Made by a program: the position numbers and the translations under genes. A stretch of 64,000 nucleotides of DNA from UBA7985 sp965661545 (lineage in GTDB: Bacteria > Pseudomonadota > Alphaproteobacteria > UBA7985), in assembly GCA_965661545.1 (NCBI GenBank), contig CBFIEF010000005.1, positions 56,026 to 120,025 of the forward strand, written 5' to 3'. Numbering within the stretch: the first letter of the stretch is position 1; each line of letters opens with the position of its first letter. Below the pieces are notes generated by a model. That model was not told the origin of the DNA, searched no databases, and saw only the letters and a list, made by a program, of their open reading frames with translations. Of the stretch, positions 42,748-52,122 are shown in pieces.

Positions 42748-44418
42748 TTAGAAGGACAGCTTCGCGCCGATGGAACCACCTTCGTCGTCAGCATCGTAAC
42801 CTGCGTACAGGTTCAGACCGCCGAGGTCGTAGGTCACACCAACTGTAGGCTCGAGAGCTTCATCGAAGCCGATGGAAAGACCGAAGCCGTTCAGCGCTGT
42901 GGAAGCGGTTACGGAGTAGGTGATGCCAGACTTGCTGTGATCATCAGCTGAGGACGAACCAAAGACTGTGCTCACGCCGAAGCCAGCGATTGCCATGGAA
43001 GCAGACAGACCCCAATCAGAGGAGGAATCTGTAGCGAAGCCCAAGGACAGGTCGCCCATGTCGTAGGCCATACCGAGATCCCAATGGGTGACGGACAGAA
43101 GGTCTGAACCGTTACCCAGCACCATGTCAAAGCCACCGGATACGCCGCCGAGATCCATGGTACCACCAGTGATCACTTCAAGAGCGCTCAGGGTGTTGTT
43201 TGCAGCAAGATCCATAGCGAGGTATGGGTTTGCACCAAGCAGACCAAGGCCAGAAGCAACAACTACGAGGCCATCAGCGTCGATGTCAGCTTCATCACCA
43301 GCACCTGCGATGGAGGATACACCACCAGCGTAGTCACCAGACTGCAGAGTCAGCTTGCCGAAGCCACCTTCGATGTAGATCGAGGCATCGGACACAGTCA
43401 GTACGTTGTCAGAGTTGTCCAAGAAGAACGCAGTGTCAGACTCAGCGTTGCCTTCGAGACAAGCAGCACCAACAACCATCTTGGTTTCGGAAGAAGCCAT
43501 CATGACTTCCATGAACGGACCAGCGTAAATAGCAGCGCTTGTCACGTCTGCCTTGCCGTCACCGTCAATATCAACCTGACCCTTAGAGACAGCGTTGTAA
43601 ACAGCTGTAGTTCCGGCCGCCGTCGGAGTTCCACGAAGGACATCTACCCGAGTTGAAGCTGCAGGGCTTACCATCGAGATTTGAGCCGTAGCACCACGAG
43701 TGGTCACAATGTTTGCAGCTATAGCACCGGTGGTGTTGAGTGCAGTTGGTGCTGAAGCAGTTGCGTTGCCAACGTTCACTGATGTCGCGTAGAAGAGCTG
43801 ACCAGCAGGCAGGTATTCACCTGTAGCAGCGGCAAGGTCCATGACACCCACCGTAGAAGCAGCAGTCGTGTTGTCGCCAATCGCGGAACCGGATGGGTCA
43901 GCCGCAAACAAACTATTTGCTGCGGTACCGCGACCAGCGAGCTTACAAACGTTGGAAGAGGTAAACGCGCCCACTGCGAGAGTGTACTCTGTCTGGTCAG
44001 CGTCGATGCCCATCCAAGAAGAGTTGATCTTTACAGATACAACGTTAGCAGATGCTACTGCACCACCACCGGAAACGTTCCAGAGGCTAGCAGCGATATT
44101 TGTGCGACCTTCTACTGTCCGCTTAGCGAGGTATTTGTCGCCAGCAGCGTTCGCGTATGGTGCGAACTCAAGCTCAGTTGCTGCAGCCATTGTGAAACCA
44201 CCACCGAACGCCAGACCACCATCGGTAGTGTGTGCTGCGTTAATGGACAGGCTGACTTCGTTGAATGCTTCGCCAACAATCAGGTTGCCGTTGTTCTTAC
44301 CCAGACCGAAGTCGATACCCATGTCGATGGAACCGCCGAGGGTTACATCTACAGCACCAGCGGAGCCCGCTGCTGCTACTGCTGCGAGGCTAGAGCCTGC
44401 AATCAGAAACTTTTTCAT
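42748..44418 (-). CDS. Large alphaproteobacterial porin
   Basis: A 556-residue outer-membrane beta barrel with a clear signal peptide (MKKFLIAGSSLAAVAAAGSA, cleavage near AGA-VDV). The mature start VDVTLGGSIDMGIDFG and the C-terminal LGGLNLYAGYDADDEGGSIGAKLSF ending in Phe are typical of alphaproteobacterial porins. It is longer than the usual 300-400 residues: an Ala/Thr-rich insertion fills about residues 110-310 and includes two cysteines (SNVCKLAG, GAACLEG). The start at 44418 is chosen over 44469 because the signal peptide begins there and GGAG lies ten bases upstream. Single-gene transcript with its own terminator. Confidence 0.9.
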   Translation of the reverse strand: MKKFLIAGSSLAAVAAAGSAGAVDVTLGGSIDMGIDFGLGKNNGNLIVGEAFNEVSLSINAAHTTDGGLAFGGGFTMAAATELEFAPYANAAGDKYLAKRTVEGRTNIAASLWNVSGGGAVASANVVSVKINSSWMGIDADQTEYTLAVGAFTSSNVCKLAGRGTAANSLFAADPSGSAIGDNTTAASTVGVMDLAAATGEYLPAGQLFYATSVNVGNATASAPTALNTTGAIAANIVTTRGATAQISMVSPAASTRVDVLRGTPTAAGTTAVYNAVSKGQVDIDGDGKADVTSAAIYAGPFMEVMMASSETKMVVGAACLEGNAESDTAFFLDNSDNVLTVSDASIYIEGGFGKLTLQSGDYAGGVSSIAGAGDEADIDADGLVVVASGLGLLGANPYLAMDLAANNTLSALEVITGGTMDLGGVSGGFDMVLGNGSDLLSVTHWDLGMAYDMGDLSLGFATDSSSDWGLSASMAIAGFGVSTVFGSSSADDHSKSGITYSVTASTALNGFGLSIGFDEALEPTVGVTYDLGGLNLYAGYDADDEGGSIGAKLSF

Positions 44419-44985
44419 TTTTCTCTTTCTCCAATAGTGCACACGAATTTTTGAATGTGTGTCTCCCATGGCTTTATGGGTGGACCCATGAATAATCTAC
44501 TACAACATAATGCGACTACATTATGCGTTGGCATTTGTTGCACGAGGAACACAGGTTTCCGATGCAACTACCGGGAATCTAGACAAAATTAAGGCTACAG
44601 CGGGTGTTTTACCGCTTTTTACCTAAAATACGTTCTATTATTAGCTGCCTTATCGTCGCTTGATTCCGCAAATCTGCGGACGATTGAGTGCTTAGTACGC
44701 CTATTTAGCGCCTATCAACTTTCTATAAGGTGGAGCAGGAGAGACTGTGTTTGCGCGCGCACCAAATCCGTTCCTCACCAGTGGACCGTATCCACCTCAA
44801 AATTCACGGGCTATTGGAGGCAATGCGAGCGACAGGCTTGAAGCCTCCAGCCCGTCTACGAACCAGAGCGGCTTGGTGAAGCGATGTTGGTTGAGATTTC
44901 TGTGCGCGTATCTGGATTTCCAGAACCCTGATCATCAGCGATGATCTTGCTGTCCAAGCACATTGGATAGAGGGGCTGAGAAGAA
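44419..44985. other. 567-bp gene-poor region upstream of the porin
   Basis: The porin leader and promoter must lie in the first 100-150 bases. These contain a short ATGGGT/ACCCAT hairpin (44475-44490 area) and a seven-base inverted repeat CATAATG/CATTATG (44506-44525). The rest is AT-richer than the flanks and includes a small hairpin AGCGG/CCGCT followed by TTTTT near 44598-44622. A 65-codon open frame (44747-44944, plus strand) starts with GTG after an AGGAG site, but its protein looks like translated non-coding DNA, so I did not call it. Confidence 0.5.
44506..44525. promoter_or_regulatory. Inverted repeat upstream of the porin gene
   Basis: CATAATG and CATTATG are perfect inverted arms separated by six bases, about 90 bp before the porin start codon. 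A binding site for a regulator of porin expression is possible; no regulator gene is adjacent. Confidence 0.35.
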
Positions 44986-45075
44986 TGGCGGTGAGGGTGG
45001 GATTCGAACCCACGATAGAGTTTCCCCTATACCCGCGTTCCAGGCGAGCGCCTTAAGCCACTCGGCCACCTCACC
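44986..45075 (-). tRNA. tRNA-Ser (anticodon GGA)
   Basis: Read on the minus strand the 90 nt fold as a class II tRNA. The acceptor GGTGAGG pairs with CCTCACC, discriminator G and encoded CCA follow, the T-arm is GTGGGTTCGAATCCCAC, and there is a long variable arm (TATAGGGGAAACTCTA). The anticodon stem CTCGC/GCGGG holds loop CTGGAAC, giving anticodon GGA (reads UCC/UCU serine codons). Confidence 0.95.
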
Positions 45076-45182
45076 GCGTAGGCGGCTTGATAGGCAATTC
45101 AGAGCGGCTGCGCAATGGCGAAGACCTGTTTTAGCACTGTGAATGGTGTATAGCTCTTATCGGTGACCATAAGGGAGTAAAT

Positions 45183-45446
45183 ATGCGACTCATCCTCTGG
45201 GCAATCGGCTGCGTTTTTGCGGCTATCGCTGCTGTTCAATTGATAATCGAAGGCATGCTCGCAGCTTTTGGCGGCTCATGGACCCGCGTGCTGTCACTGG
45301 GTGACGTGCTTGATCAGTTTGTTGGACCGGGGGCCGGTTCAACCTTACCAACCCTGATCTCAGAGTCCCCGCCCTGGATCCCTGCAATCGCTCTAGGCGC
45401 GCTGTTTTTGGTGCTGGGCCGGCACCGTTCGCCGACCCAAACCTGA
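45183..45446 (+). CDS. Small hypothetical membrane protein
   Basis: An 87-residue protein with an N-terminal hydrophobic helix (LILWAIGCVFAAIAAVQLII, residues 3-22) and a second near the C terminus (WIPAIALGALFLVLG). An AAGGGAG site lies six bases before the ATG, which supports a real gene. I do not recognise a family. It is flanked by tRNA-Ser and lepA (convergent; 7 bp between stops). Confidence 0.65.
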   Translation: MRLILWAIGCVFAAIAAVQLIIEGMLAAFGGSWTRVLSLGDVLDQFVGPGAGSTLPTLISESPPWIPAIALGALFLVLGRHRSPTQT

Positions 45447-45453
45447 AGTGGCC

Positions 45454-47256
45454 TTAGTCGTCGCTCATCTTAAGAGCGGCGAGGAAGGCGGATTGTGGGA
45501 TGTCGACATTACCAATGTTCCGCATCCGCTTTTTACCCGCCTTTTGCTTTTCCAGCAGTTTACGCTTCCGTGTGGCATCACCACCGTAACACTTGGCCGT
45601 CACGTCCTTACGCATGGCCGAGATCGTTTCCCGTGCGATGACCTTGCCACCAATGGCGGCTTGAACAGCGATCTTGAACAACTGGCGCGGGATCAGTTCC
45701 TTGAGCCGCACACACAAGTCGCGACCCCGGGATTCTGATTTATCCTTGTGAACCATGATGGCCAACGCATCGACCGGTTCGCCGTTGATCAGGATGGACA
45801 CTTTAACAAGGTCCCCCTCTTCGTATCCATCGACTTGATAGTCAAAGGACGCGTAGCCACGCGAGATCGACTTCAGGCGGTCATAGAAGTCAAAGACCAC
45901 TTCGGCTAGCGGCAGCTTGTAGACCACCACAGCACGGTTGTTCATATAGGTCATGTCGAGCTGAACGCCGCGACGTTCTTCACATAGCTTCAGCACTGGG
46001 CCGAGATGCTCGTCAGGGACCAGAATGGTCGCTTTGATCCACGGCTCTTCGATGTATTCAATGCGCTGCACATCCGGCATATCGACCGGGTTGTGCATAT
46101 CCATGACCGTACCGTCCGTCAGGTGCAGCCGGTAAACCACCGATGGAGCTGTTGTCACCAGATCGAGGTCGAATTCGCGGCTCAGACGCTCTTGTACAAT
46201 TTCCAAGTGTAGCAGGCCCAAGAACCCACAACGGAAGCCAAAGCCCAGCGCAGCAGAACTTTCCGTTTCAAACTGGAAGGACGCGTCGTTCAGCGCGAGC
46301 TTGGCCAGCGATTCACGCAAGTTATCAAAATCAGCGGACTCAGACGGATACAGACCACAGAACACCACCGGCACCGAAGGCTTAAAGCCCGGCAATGGTT
46401 CATTCGCAGGGCGTCTCTCGTCTGTAATGGTGTCACCGACGCTGGTATCGCCCACGGTCTTCATGCCGGCCGTAATAAAGCCAAGCTCGCCCGCTTTGAG
46501 TTCCGCCATTTCAGTCCGGTGCGGGGTAAAGACACCGACGCGGTCCACATCATAGGAATACCCAGACCCCATCATGCGAATCTTCATACCCTTCCGGATG
46601 CTACCATCAACAACGCGCACGAGAATGATCACGCCCAGATAGACATCGTACCAAGAGTCAACCAGCAGTGCCTTGAGCGAGCTGTCTGGATCGCCCTTGG
46701 GCGAGGGGATCTTTGTCACGAGTGCTTCGAGCACTTCTGGAACACCTGCGCCCGTTTTACCCGACACGTGGATCGCCTCTGAGGCATCGAGACCGATGAC
46801 GTCTTCGATTTGCTGCTGAATCCGCTCAGGCTCGGCGGCAGGCAGATCGACTTTATTCAACACCGGAATGATCTCGTGATCGTTCTCAATCGCCAAATAG
46901 ACGTTCGCCAGCGTTTGCGCTTCCACACCCTGCGAGGCATCCACCAGCAGCAGCGAGCCTTCGCAAGCCGACAGGGAGCGCGACACCTCGTAGGCAAAGT
47001 CAACGTGCCCCGGCGTGTCGATCAGGTTCAGGATATAATCCTGTCCGTCGTTGGCTTGATAGTTGAGGCGGACGGAGTTGGCCTTGATGGTAATCCCGCG
47101 CTCGCGCTCCAGCTCCATGCTGTCGAGCACTTGGTCTTTCATCTCACGATTGGTCAGGCCACCGGTCGTTTGGATCAAACGATCGGCCAGCGTGGACTTG
47201 CCGTGGTCGATGTGCGCGATGATCGCGAAATTACGAATGTTTTCGAGTTGGGTCAT
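45454..47256 (-). CDS. lepA: Translation elongation factor 4
   Basis: A 600-residue GTPase that back-translocates or remodels stalled ribosomes. The G1 box AHIDHGKST (residues about 13-21), the DTPGH and NKVD motifs, EF-G-like domains II-V and the LepA-specific C-terminal domain with a basic tail (KRKLLEKQKAGKKRMRNIG) are all present. A longer open frame to 47433 adds a leader unlike LepA, so the start is set at MTQLENIRNF. It diverges from the secreted protein gene at 47418. Confidence 0.97.
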   Translation of the reverse strand: MTQLENIRNFAIIAHIDHGKSTLADRLIQTTGGLTNREMKDQVLDSMELERERGITIKANSVRLNYQANDGQDYILNLIDTPGHVDFAYEVSRSLSACEGSLLLVDASQGVEAQTLANVYLAIENDHEIIPVLNKVDLPAAEPERIQQQIEDVIGLDASEAIHVSGKTGAGVPEVLEALVTKIPSPKGDPDSSLKALLVDSWYDVYLGVIILVRVVDGSIRKGMKIRMMGSGYSYDVDRVGVFTPHRTEMAELKAGELGFITAGMKTVGDTSVGDTITDERRPANEPLPGFKPSVPVVFCGLYPSESADFDNLRESLAKLALNDASFQFETESSAALGFGFRCGFLGLLHLEIVQERLSREFDLDLVTTAPSVVYRLHLTDGTVMDMHNPVDMPDVQRIEYIEEPWIKATILVPDEHLGPVLKLCEERRGVQLDMTYMNNRAVVVYKLPLAEVVFDFYDRLKSISRGYASFDYQVDGYEEGDLVKVSILINGEPVDALAIMVHKDKSESRGRDLCVRLKELIPRQLFKIAVQAAIGGKVIARETISAMRKDVTAKCYGGDATRKRKLLEKQKAGKKRMRNIGNVDIPQSAFLAALKMSDD

Positions 47257-47417
47257 GGACCTGTGTGCGTTGCTTGAAGTGTGAGAGTGGAAGTGCAACG
47301 GCGCGCCGGATTCGTCAAGGCGACCGTTTGACAGGCCAGTGACGCGTAAGATCGTTTCACGATAGTCAGAACGTTGGAAATACTCTATTAGGTTGATAAA
47401 CCGCAAACGAGCTCGCC

Positions 47418-47918
47418 ATGTACCGTCTATCACTTTTCCTAGGCGCCCTGATGTTCGCCGCCTTCGCCCCGACCTTGGCCTCCGCCCAGAAATCGGCTTT
47501 TACTGCCGAGGGCGAGCGCGTGTACTTGTATGAGAACGGCAGTTGGTCAACAGACCCCGATCAGACCTTTTCGGAGTTGCTTGAAATGGAATTGCAGCAG
47601 GAGCGCGGCTCGGACAGCAGCGATGAACGCTGCACGCTTATCTTTGGGCTGCACAATGGCTTTGCCGTGGGCCTGAAAGAAGTCGCGGCGGATTTGCAGT
47701 TTTTGGACAGCGACAGTTTCTACATTCAAACCCGTCGCGTGACCTTTAAGAACCCACGCGCCGGCAAAATCCGGTTCGCGGAAGTGCAGATGAAGCTGGA
47801 CCAAGGGTGTGAGGGCTACGCCAGCTTTGACGTCGTAGATGTGCCCACCTGCCGAATGGACGACGGCACAAAGATCGAAAACTGCTTCAATTCTTTTGCG
47901 ATCAAAGGCGGGATATAG
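47418..47918 (+). CDS. Hypothetical secreted protein
   Basis: A 166-residue protein with a signal peptide (LSLFLGALMFAAFAPTLASA, cleavage near ASA-QKS, residues 23-24). The mature part is an apparently single beta-rich domain with four Cys (CTLIFG, DQGCEGY, PTCRM, ENCFN), likely forming disulfides in the periplasm. I do not recognise a family. It lies 82 bp upstream of the nucleoside hydrolase on the same strand. Confidence 0.75.
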   Translation: MYRLSLFLGALMFAAFAPTLASAQKSAFTAEGERVYLYENGSWSTDPDQTFSELLEMELQQERGSDSSDERCTLIFGLHNGFAVGLKEVAADLQFLDSDSFYIQTRRVTFKNPRAGKIRFAEVQMKLDQGCEGYASFDVVDVPTCRMDDGTKIENCFNSFAIKGGI

Positions 47919-47999
47919 ACACGCGCAGGCGCGCGCGCCACTAGACCCCTGCCGCGAATTCGGGAACACTCGGCGCTCACCGTAGTAAAGAGACCCCGC

Positions 48000-48938
48000 A
48001 TGACCCGCCCCATCATCATCGACACCGACCCCGGCCAAGACGACGCCATCGCCATTTTGTTGGCATTGGCCTCGCCTGAGCTAGAGGTTCTCGGCATCAC
48101 CTGTGTGGCGGGCAACGTGCCGCTCGACAAAACCACGATTAATGCGCGCAAAGTGTGCGAGCTGGCCGGGCGGTCTGACACACGGGTTTTCGCGGGGGCG
48201 TCTGGCCCGTTGAGCCGGACGCTGGTTACAGCCGAGTACGTCCACGGCAAAACCGGACTGGACGGCTATGAGCTGCCCGACCCGGTCATGCCGTTGCAGG
48301 AACAGGCGGGCGTGGACTTTATTATTGAGACAGTGATGCGCGCGCCTCCGAGGACGGTAACGCTATGCGCCTTGGGGCCGCTGACCAACCTTGGTCTGGC
48401 GCTACAAGCGGAGCCGCAACTAGGCGAACGGCTGCAAGAGATCGTGCTCATGGGCGGCGGCCTGTTCGAAGGCGGCAACACGACCCCGGCGGCGGAATTC
48501 AACATCTACGTCGATCCCGAAGCCGCTGACATGGTCATGCACTGTGGCGCGCCAGTGACCATGATCCCGCTGGATCTGACCCACCAAACGCTCACCAGCG
48601 ACGCCATCATCGAGGCGTTTCGGTCCATGCCCAATGAAACCGGCCCAGCGAGCGCGGGCTTACTGGATTTCTTCGAGCGCTTCGACGTGGAAAAATACGG
48701 CTCCCAAGGCGGCCCCTTGCACGATCCCAACGTCATCGCGTTTCTGCTCCAGCCCGAGCTTTACGGCGGACGGGTGATCAACGTGGAAATCGAAACCGGC
48801 TCTGCGCTAACCCGAGGCATGACGGTCGCCGACTGGTGGGGCGTCACGGACCGCGTGAAGAACGTCAATTATCTGCGTCACGTAGACGTGGAGGGCTATT
48901 GGTCCCTGCTGCAGGAACGCCTTGCGACACTGCGCTAA
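48000..48938 (+). CDS. Ribonucleoside hydrolase (IUNH family)
   Basis: A 312-residue calcium-dependent N-ribohydrolase. The metal-binding DTDPGQDDAIAILLAL (Asp8, Asp10, Asp14, Asp15), LCALGPLTNLGLAL, FNIYVDPEAADMV and the C-terminal GGPLHDPNVIAFLL with conserved His and Asp are all present. It splits nucleosides to base and ribose in salvage. Pyrimidine or purine preference cannot be told from sequence. It ends at a bidirectional terminator shared with groL. Confidence 0.93.
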   Translation: MTRPIIIDTDPGQDDAIAILLALASPELEVLGITCVAGNVPLDKTTINARKVCELAGRSDTRVFAGASGPLSRTLVTAEYVHGKTGLDGYELPDPVMPLQEQAGVDFIIETVMRAPPRTVTLCALGPLTNLGLALQAEPQLGERLQEIVLMGGGLFEGGNTTPAAEFNIYVDPEAADMVMHCGAPVTMIPLDLTHQTLTSDAIIEAFRSMPNETGPASAGLLDFFERFDVEKYGSQGGPLHDPNVIAFLLQPELYGGRVINVEIETGSALTRGMTVADWWGVTDRVKNVNYLRHVDVEGYWSLLQERLATLR

Positions 48939-48946
48939 TAACAGAC

Positions 48947-48987
48947 AAAAAAAGGGCGCTGAACCCGATGGTGCAGCGCCCCTTTTT
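48947..48987. terminator. Bidirectional terminator between the nucleoside hydrolase and groL
   Basis: An A-run, the stem GGGCGCTG / CAGCGCCC (from about 48954 to 48981) and a T-run give a symmetric terminator usable from both strands. Confidence 0.9.
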
Positions 48988-49008
48988 GTAACCGTAAAGG
49001 TCGGATGA

Positions 49009-50655
49009 TTACATCATGCCGCCCATGTCTGGCATACCGCCGCCGGGCATTCCGCCCATGCCGCCGCCGTCCTTCACAGGAGCGTCGGAAACCATCGCTT
49101 CGGTGGTGATCAGCAGAGCTGCCACAGAAGACGCATCGGTCAGAGCGGTGCGAACAACCTTCGTTGGGTCAACGATACCGGTTGCGATCATGTCGCAGTA
49201 CTCTTCTTTCTGTGCGTTGAAGCCTTGGGTCTCGTTACCACCTTCGAGCAGCTTGCCCACGATGATAGAGCCTTCGACACCAGCGTTCGCAGCGATCTGA
49301 CGCAGCGGCGCCTGAAGCGCGCGACGAACAATCGCCACACCGTTGGTCTGGTCGGAGTTCTCGCCTTCCATGCCTTCGAGCACTTGGGTCGCGTACAGCA
49401 GAGCCGTACCGCCGCCTGGCAGAATGCCTTCTTCAACCGCAGCACGGGTTGCGTTCATGGCATCCTCAACGCGGTCCTTGCGTTCCTTCACTTCAACCTC
49501 AGTCGCGCCGCCGACCCGAAGGACAGCTACACCACCGGAAAGCTTAGCAAGACGCTCCTGCAGCTTTTCACGGTCGTAGTCAGACGTGGTGACTTCAACT
49601 TGAGCGTTGATCTGAGCACAACGGCCTTCGATCGCTTCTTTGTCACCAGCACCGTCAACGATGGTGGTTTCTTCCTTGTTGATCACAACGCGCTTGGCCG
49701 TGCCGAGCATATCAACAGTGACAGACTCAAGCTTGATGCCCACGTCTTCGGAAATAACCGTACCGTTGGTCAGGATCGCGAGGTCTTCGAGCATCGCCTT
49801 GCGACGATCACCAAAGCCAGGCGCCTTTACAGCAGCGATTTTCAGGCCGCCACGGAGCTTGTTCACAACCAAGGTTGCCAACGCTTCGCCTTCAACGTCT
49901 TCCGCGATGATCACGAGCGGACGGGAGGACTGGATCACAGCTTCCAGAATGCCAACCAGCGGCTGGAGGGAAGAAAGCTTCTTTTCGTGGATCAGGATCA
50001 GCGGATCATCGAACTCGGTGATCATCTTTTCCGTGTTGGTCACGAAGTAAGGGGACAGGTAACCGCGGTCAAACTGCATGCCTTCAACAACGTCCAGCTC
50101 GGTTTCGAGGGACTTTGCTTCTTCGACCGTGATGACGCCGTTGTTGCCAACACGCTGCATGGCTTCAGCAATCATGGAGCCAATTTCGATCTCACCGTTT
50201 GCGGAAATGGTGCCAACCTGCGCCACTTCTTCATTGGTGGAGATGTCTTTGGACATAGCGTGCAGCTTGTCGACAACTTTGGACACAGCAGCATCGATGC
50301 CGCGCTTGAGGTCCATTGGGTTCATGCCAGCAGCAACGGACTTCGCGCCTTCGTTGACAATCGCCTGAGCGAGAACGGTAGCGGTCGTGGTGCCGTCACC
50401 AGCAACGTCGTTGGTCTTCGACGCCACTTCGCGCAGCATCTGAGCGCCCATGTTCTCGAACTTGTCTTCGAGTTCGATTTCCTTGGCAACGGATACACCG
50501 TCCTTGGTCACGCGTGGTGCGCCAAAGGCTTTGTCGAGAACAACGTTACGACCCTTTGGGCCGAGAGTAACTTTTACCGCGTCAGCGAGCATGTTTACGC
50601 CGGTCAACATCTTGGCCCGTGCGTCGCCGCCAAACTTAACGATTTTTGCAGCCAT
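49009..50655 (-). CDS. groL: Chaperonin GroEL (60 kDa)
   Basis: A 548-residue chaperonin that folds proteins with GroES. It shows KFGGDARAKMLTGVN at the start, the ATP-binding GDGTTTATVLAQ (about residues 86-97), the hinge and apical domains, and a C-terminal GGM-rich tail ending in PDMGGMM. It is 59 bp downstream of groS in one transcription unit controlled by the CIRCE element at 51070. Confidence 0.98.
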   Translation of the reverse strand: MAAKIVKFGGDARAKMLTGVNMLADAVKVTLGPKGRNVVLDKAFGAPRVTKDGVSVAKEIELEDKFENMGAQMLREVASKTNDVAGDGTTTATVLAQAIVNEGAKSVAAGMNPMDLKRGIDAAVSKVVDKLHAMSKDISTNEEVAQVGTISANGEIEIGSMIAEAMQRVGNNGVITVEEAKSLETELDVVEGMQFDRGYLSPYFVTNTEKMITEFDDPLILIHEKKLSSLQPLVGILEAVIQSSRPLVIIAEDVEGEALATLVVNKLRGGLKIAAVKAPGFGDRRKAMLEDLAILTNGTVISEDVGIKLESVTVDMLGTAKRVVINKEETTIVDGAGDKEAIEGRCAQINAQVEVTTSDYDREKLQERLAKLSGGVAVLRVGGATEVEVKERKDRVEDAMNATRAAVEEGILPGGGTALLYATQVLEGMEGENSDQTNGVAIVRRALQAPLRQIAANAGVEGSIIVGKLLEGGNETQGFNAQKEEYCDMIATGIVDPTKVVRTALTDASSVAALLITTEAMVSDAPVKDGGGMGGMPGGGMPDMGGMM

Positions 50656-50714
50656 CGATTGAGGCTCCTTCTTTAAGTCGAATTCAGTGTGAAAAGATCA
50701 AAGAGCGGCGAAGC

Positions 50715-51005
50715 TTATGCTTCGAGCACGCCCATGATTTCGCTTTCTTTCATGATCAGCAGATCGACGCCGTCGACCTTGACTTCCGTACCGTTCCATT
50801 TGCCGAACAGGACAGTGTCACCGACCTTGAGGTCAGGCTTGATGCGGTCGCCGTCATCATTGTAAGCGCCAGCGCCAACAGCGACGACTTCGCCTTCCAT
50901 TGGCTTTTCTTTTGCGGTGTCAGGAATGATCAGGCCGCCAGCGGTTTTTTCTTCGCTGTCTGTACGCTTGATCAATACGCGGTCATGCAGTGGACGAAAC
51001 TTCAT
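50715..51005 (-). CDS. groS: Co-chaperonin GroES (10 kDa)
   Basis: A 96-residue co-chaperonin with FRPLHDRVLIKRTDSEEKTAGGLIIPDTAKEKP (mobile loop GGLIIPD), GEVVAVGAG and VLFGKWNGTEVKVDG. It caps the GroEL ring. First gene of the groESL operon, with the HrcA-binding CIRCE element 64 bp upstream of its start. Confidence 0.97.
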   Translation of the reverse strand: MKFRPLHDRVLIKRTDSEEKTAGGLIIPDTAKEKPMEGEVVAVGAGAYNDDGDRIKPDLKVGDTVLFGKWNGTEVKVDGVDLLIMKESEIMGVLEA

Positions 51006-51069
51006 AAGTCTCTCTCCAATAACTATGAGGGTTGAAATAATCCCGAGAAGTCGGGGCTCAGAGCGCGTG

Positions 51070-51096
51070 TTAGCACTCCTCGCTTGTGAGTGCTAA
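51070..51096. promoter_or_regulatory. CIRCE operator (HrcA-binding)
   Basis: Exact consensus TTAGCACTC-N9-GAGTGCTAA with spacer CTCGCTTGT, upstream of groS. HrcA binding here represses groESL at normal temperature. hrcA itself is not in the window. Confidence 0.98.
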
Positions 51097-51184
51097 TTGG
51101 TGAGTGAAAGGCAGGGTCGCAAGCGCCTTTGCCTTGCAATCAATGCAAGCGGCAAATGCAAAAACGCAGGTGAGGGGATCGCGG

Positions 51185-51946
51185 CTAGGCGGTCTTTACG
51201 GCTTTGACCACATAATGTCGGTCTTCAACCCTGATTTCGGGTGGCAGCTTGGTCATCTCAAAGGCGTCGTAGCCGCTCTTAAGCTGCTTCCAGAACGCCA
51301 ACCAACGGCTATCATCGTGCCGATTCATATTGTTCTGGGTCATGCGGAACGGAAAGGCGTGGATCCAAAAGCCAGTTCCGGGCGTGGTCGTCGCAGCACG
51401 CGTCAGCCGATACAGCTCGTCAACCAGCGGGTCGGTCATCGCATAGCATCCACTGGAAACACAGTTCCCGTGGATCAGCAGCTCTGAGCCCGTATATCCA
51501 TGAGCGCGATCAAAGGTGTTGGGATACCCAAAATCGATGGCGCGGTGGTACTGCGATTGATGCCGGACGTGGTTGCCGCGAGCGTAATAGAAACCTTCGG
51601 GTGATTGCATGTCCCCCTGCTTGGTCTTCGGCCCCAATTTGCCGGAGAAATAGCAAATCGGGTAAATCCGGAAGAGCTTGAACGCACCATCACCGCCCGG
51701 CTGGACCCATGCTTCCAACTGACGCTCTTGTTTGAATACGCGCAGCAAGATGGGATCGCCAAGGCTGGCTTCGATCGCTGTGAGGTCCGTTGCGAGCGCC
51801 TCGCCTTTAAAGTCGCGGCTGAAGCTGACCAATGTCGGCGCGCCGTCTACCGCTTCGCAACCTGCCAGCCCCAGCGGCAACACCGTCAGGCCACCTAAGC
51901 TCAGCAACAGCTTCCGTCTCGAACGCTGCGTCGGCAACTCCGTCAT
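51185..51946 (-). CDS. L,D-transpeptidase (YkuD)-family lipoprotein
   Basis: A 253-residue exported protein. The N terminus carries a twin arginine (SRRK, residues 9-12), a hydrophobic helix and a lipobox GLAGC with Cys30. The YkuD catalytic motif is IHGNCVSSGCYAM, with His159 and nucleophile Cys167. The FRIYPICYFSGKLGPKTKQGD stretch is typical of the YafK-like subgroup. It would act on peptidoglycan peptide stems or lipoprotein cross-links; YafK-like relatives can be hydrolases. Tat export is a possibility because of the twin arginine. Confidence 0.88.
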   Translation of the reverse strand: MTELPTQRSRRKLLLSLGGLTVLPLGLAGCEAVDGAPTLVSFSRDFKGEALATDLTAIEASLGDPILLRVFKQERQLEAWVQPGGDGAFKLFRIYPICYFSGKLGPKTKQGDMQSPEGFYYARGNHVRHQSQYHRAIDFGYPNTFDRAHGYTGSELLIHGNCVSSGCYAMTDPLVDELYRLTRAATTTPGTGFWIHAFPFRMTQNNMNRHDDSRWLAFWKQLKSGYDAFEMTKLPPEIRVEDRHYVVKAVKTA

Positions 51947-52122
51947 AACTCATCCCATTCATAAGAACCGCCACCGGTTCCATTGTGCCGCAGTTCTGAT
52001 ACCTGCGACGCTCCATCGCCTGTCACTTCCGCCCAGACGTCTTATGTGTTTAAGCACAGTCGAAGCGAAGGTCACTTCACAGTTTCGAGCCTCGTGAAGG
52101 AACATAGGATTTTCACAGCAAT

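Noticed and set aside
44747..44944. 65-codon plus-strand ORF with a GTG start and AGGAG site
   Set aside because: The protein is compositionally like translated non-coding DNA and the frame ends without any recognisable motif; only the ribosome site is in its favour.
44804..45013. Minus-strand ORF starting MGSNPTLTAI
   Set aside because: It begins inside the 3' end of tRNA-Ser; this is the usual false ORF produced by reading the T-arm and the following spacer.
46000..47256. lepA as another translation GTPase such as EF-G or TypA
   Set aside because: The short G1-to-domain II spacing, length of 600 and LepA-specific C-terminal basic tail fit EF4 only.
49225..50676. 483-codon plus-strand ORF
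   Set aside because: Antisense shadow of groL, whose protein is unmistakable; the long frame results from its biased codon usage.
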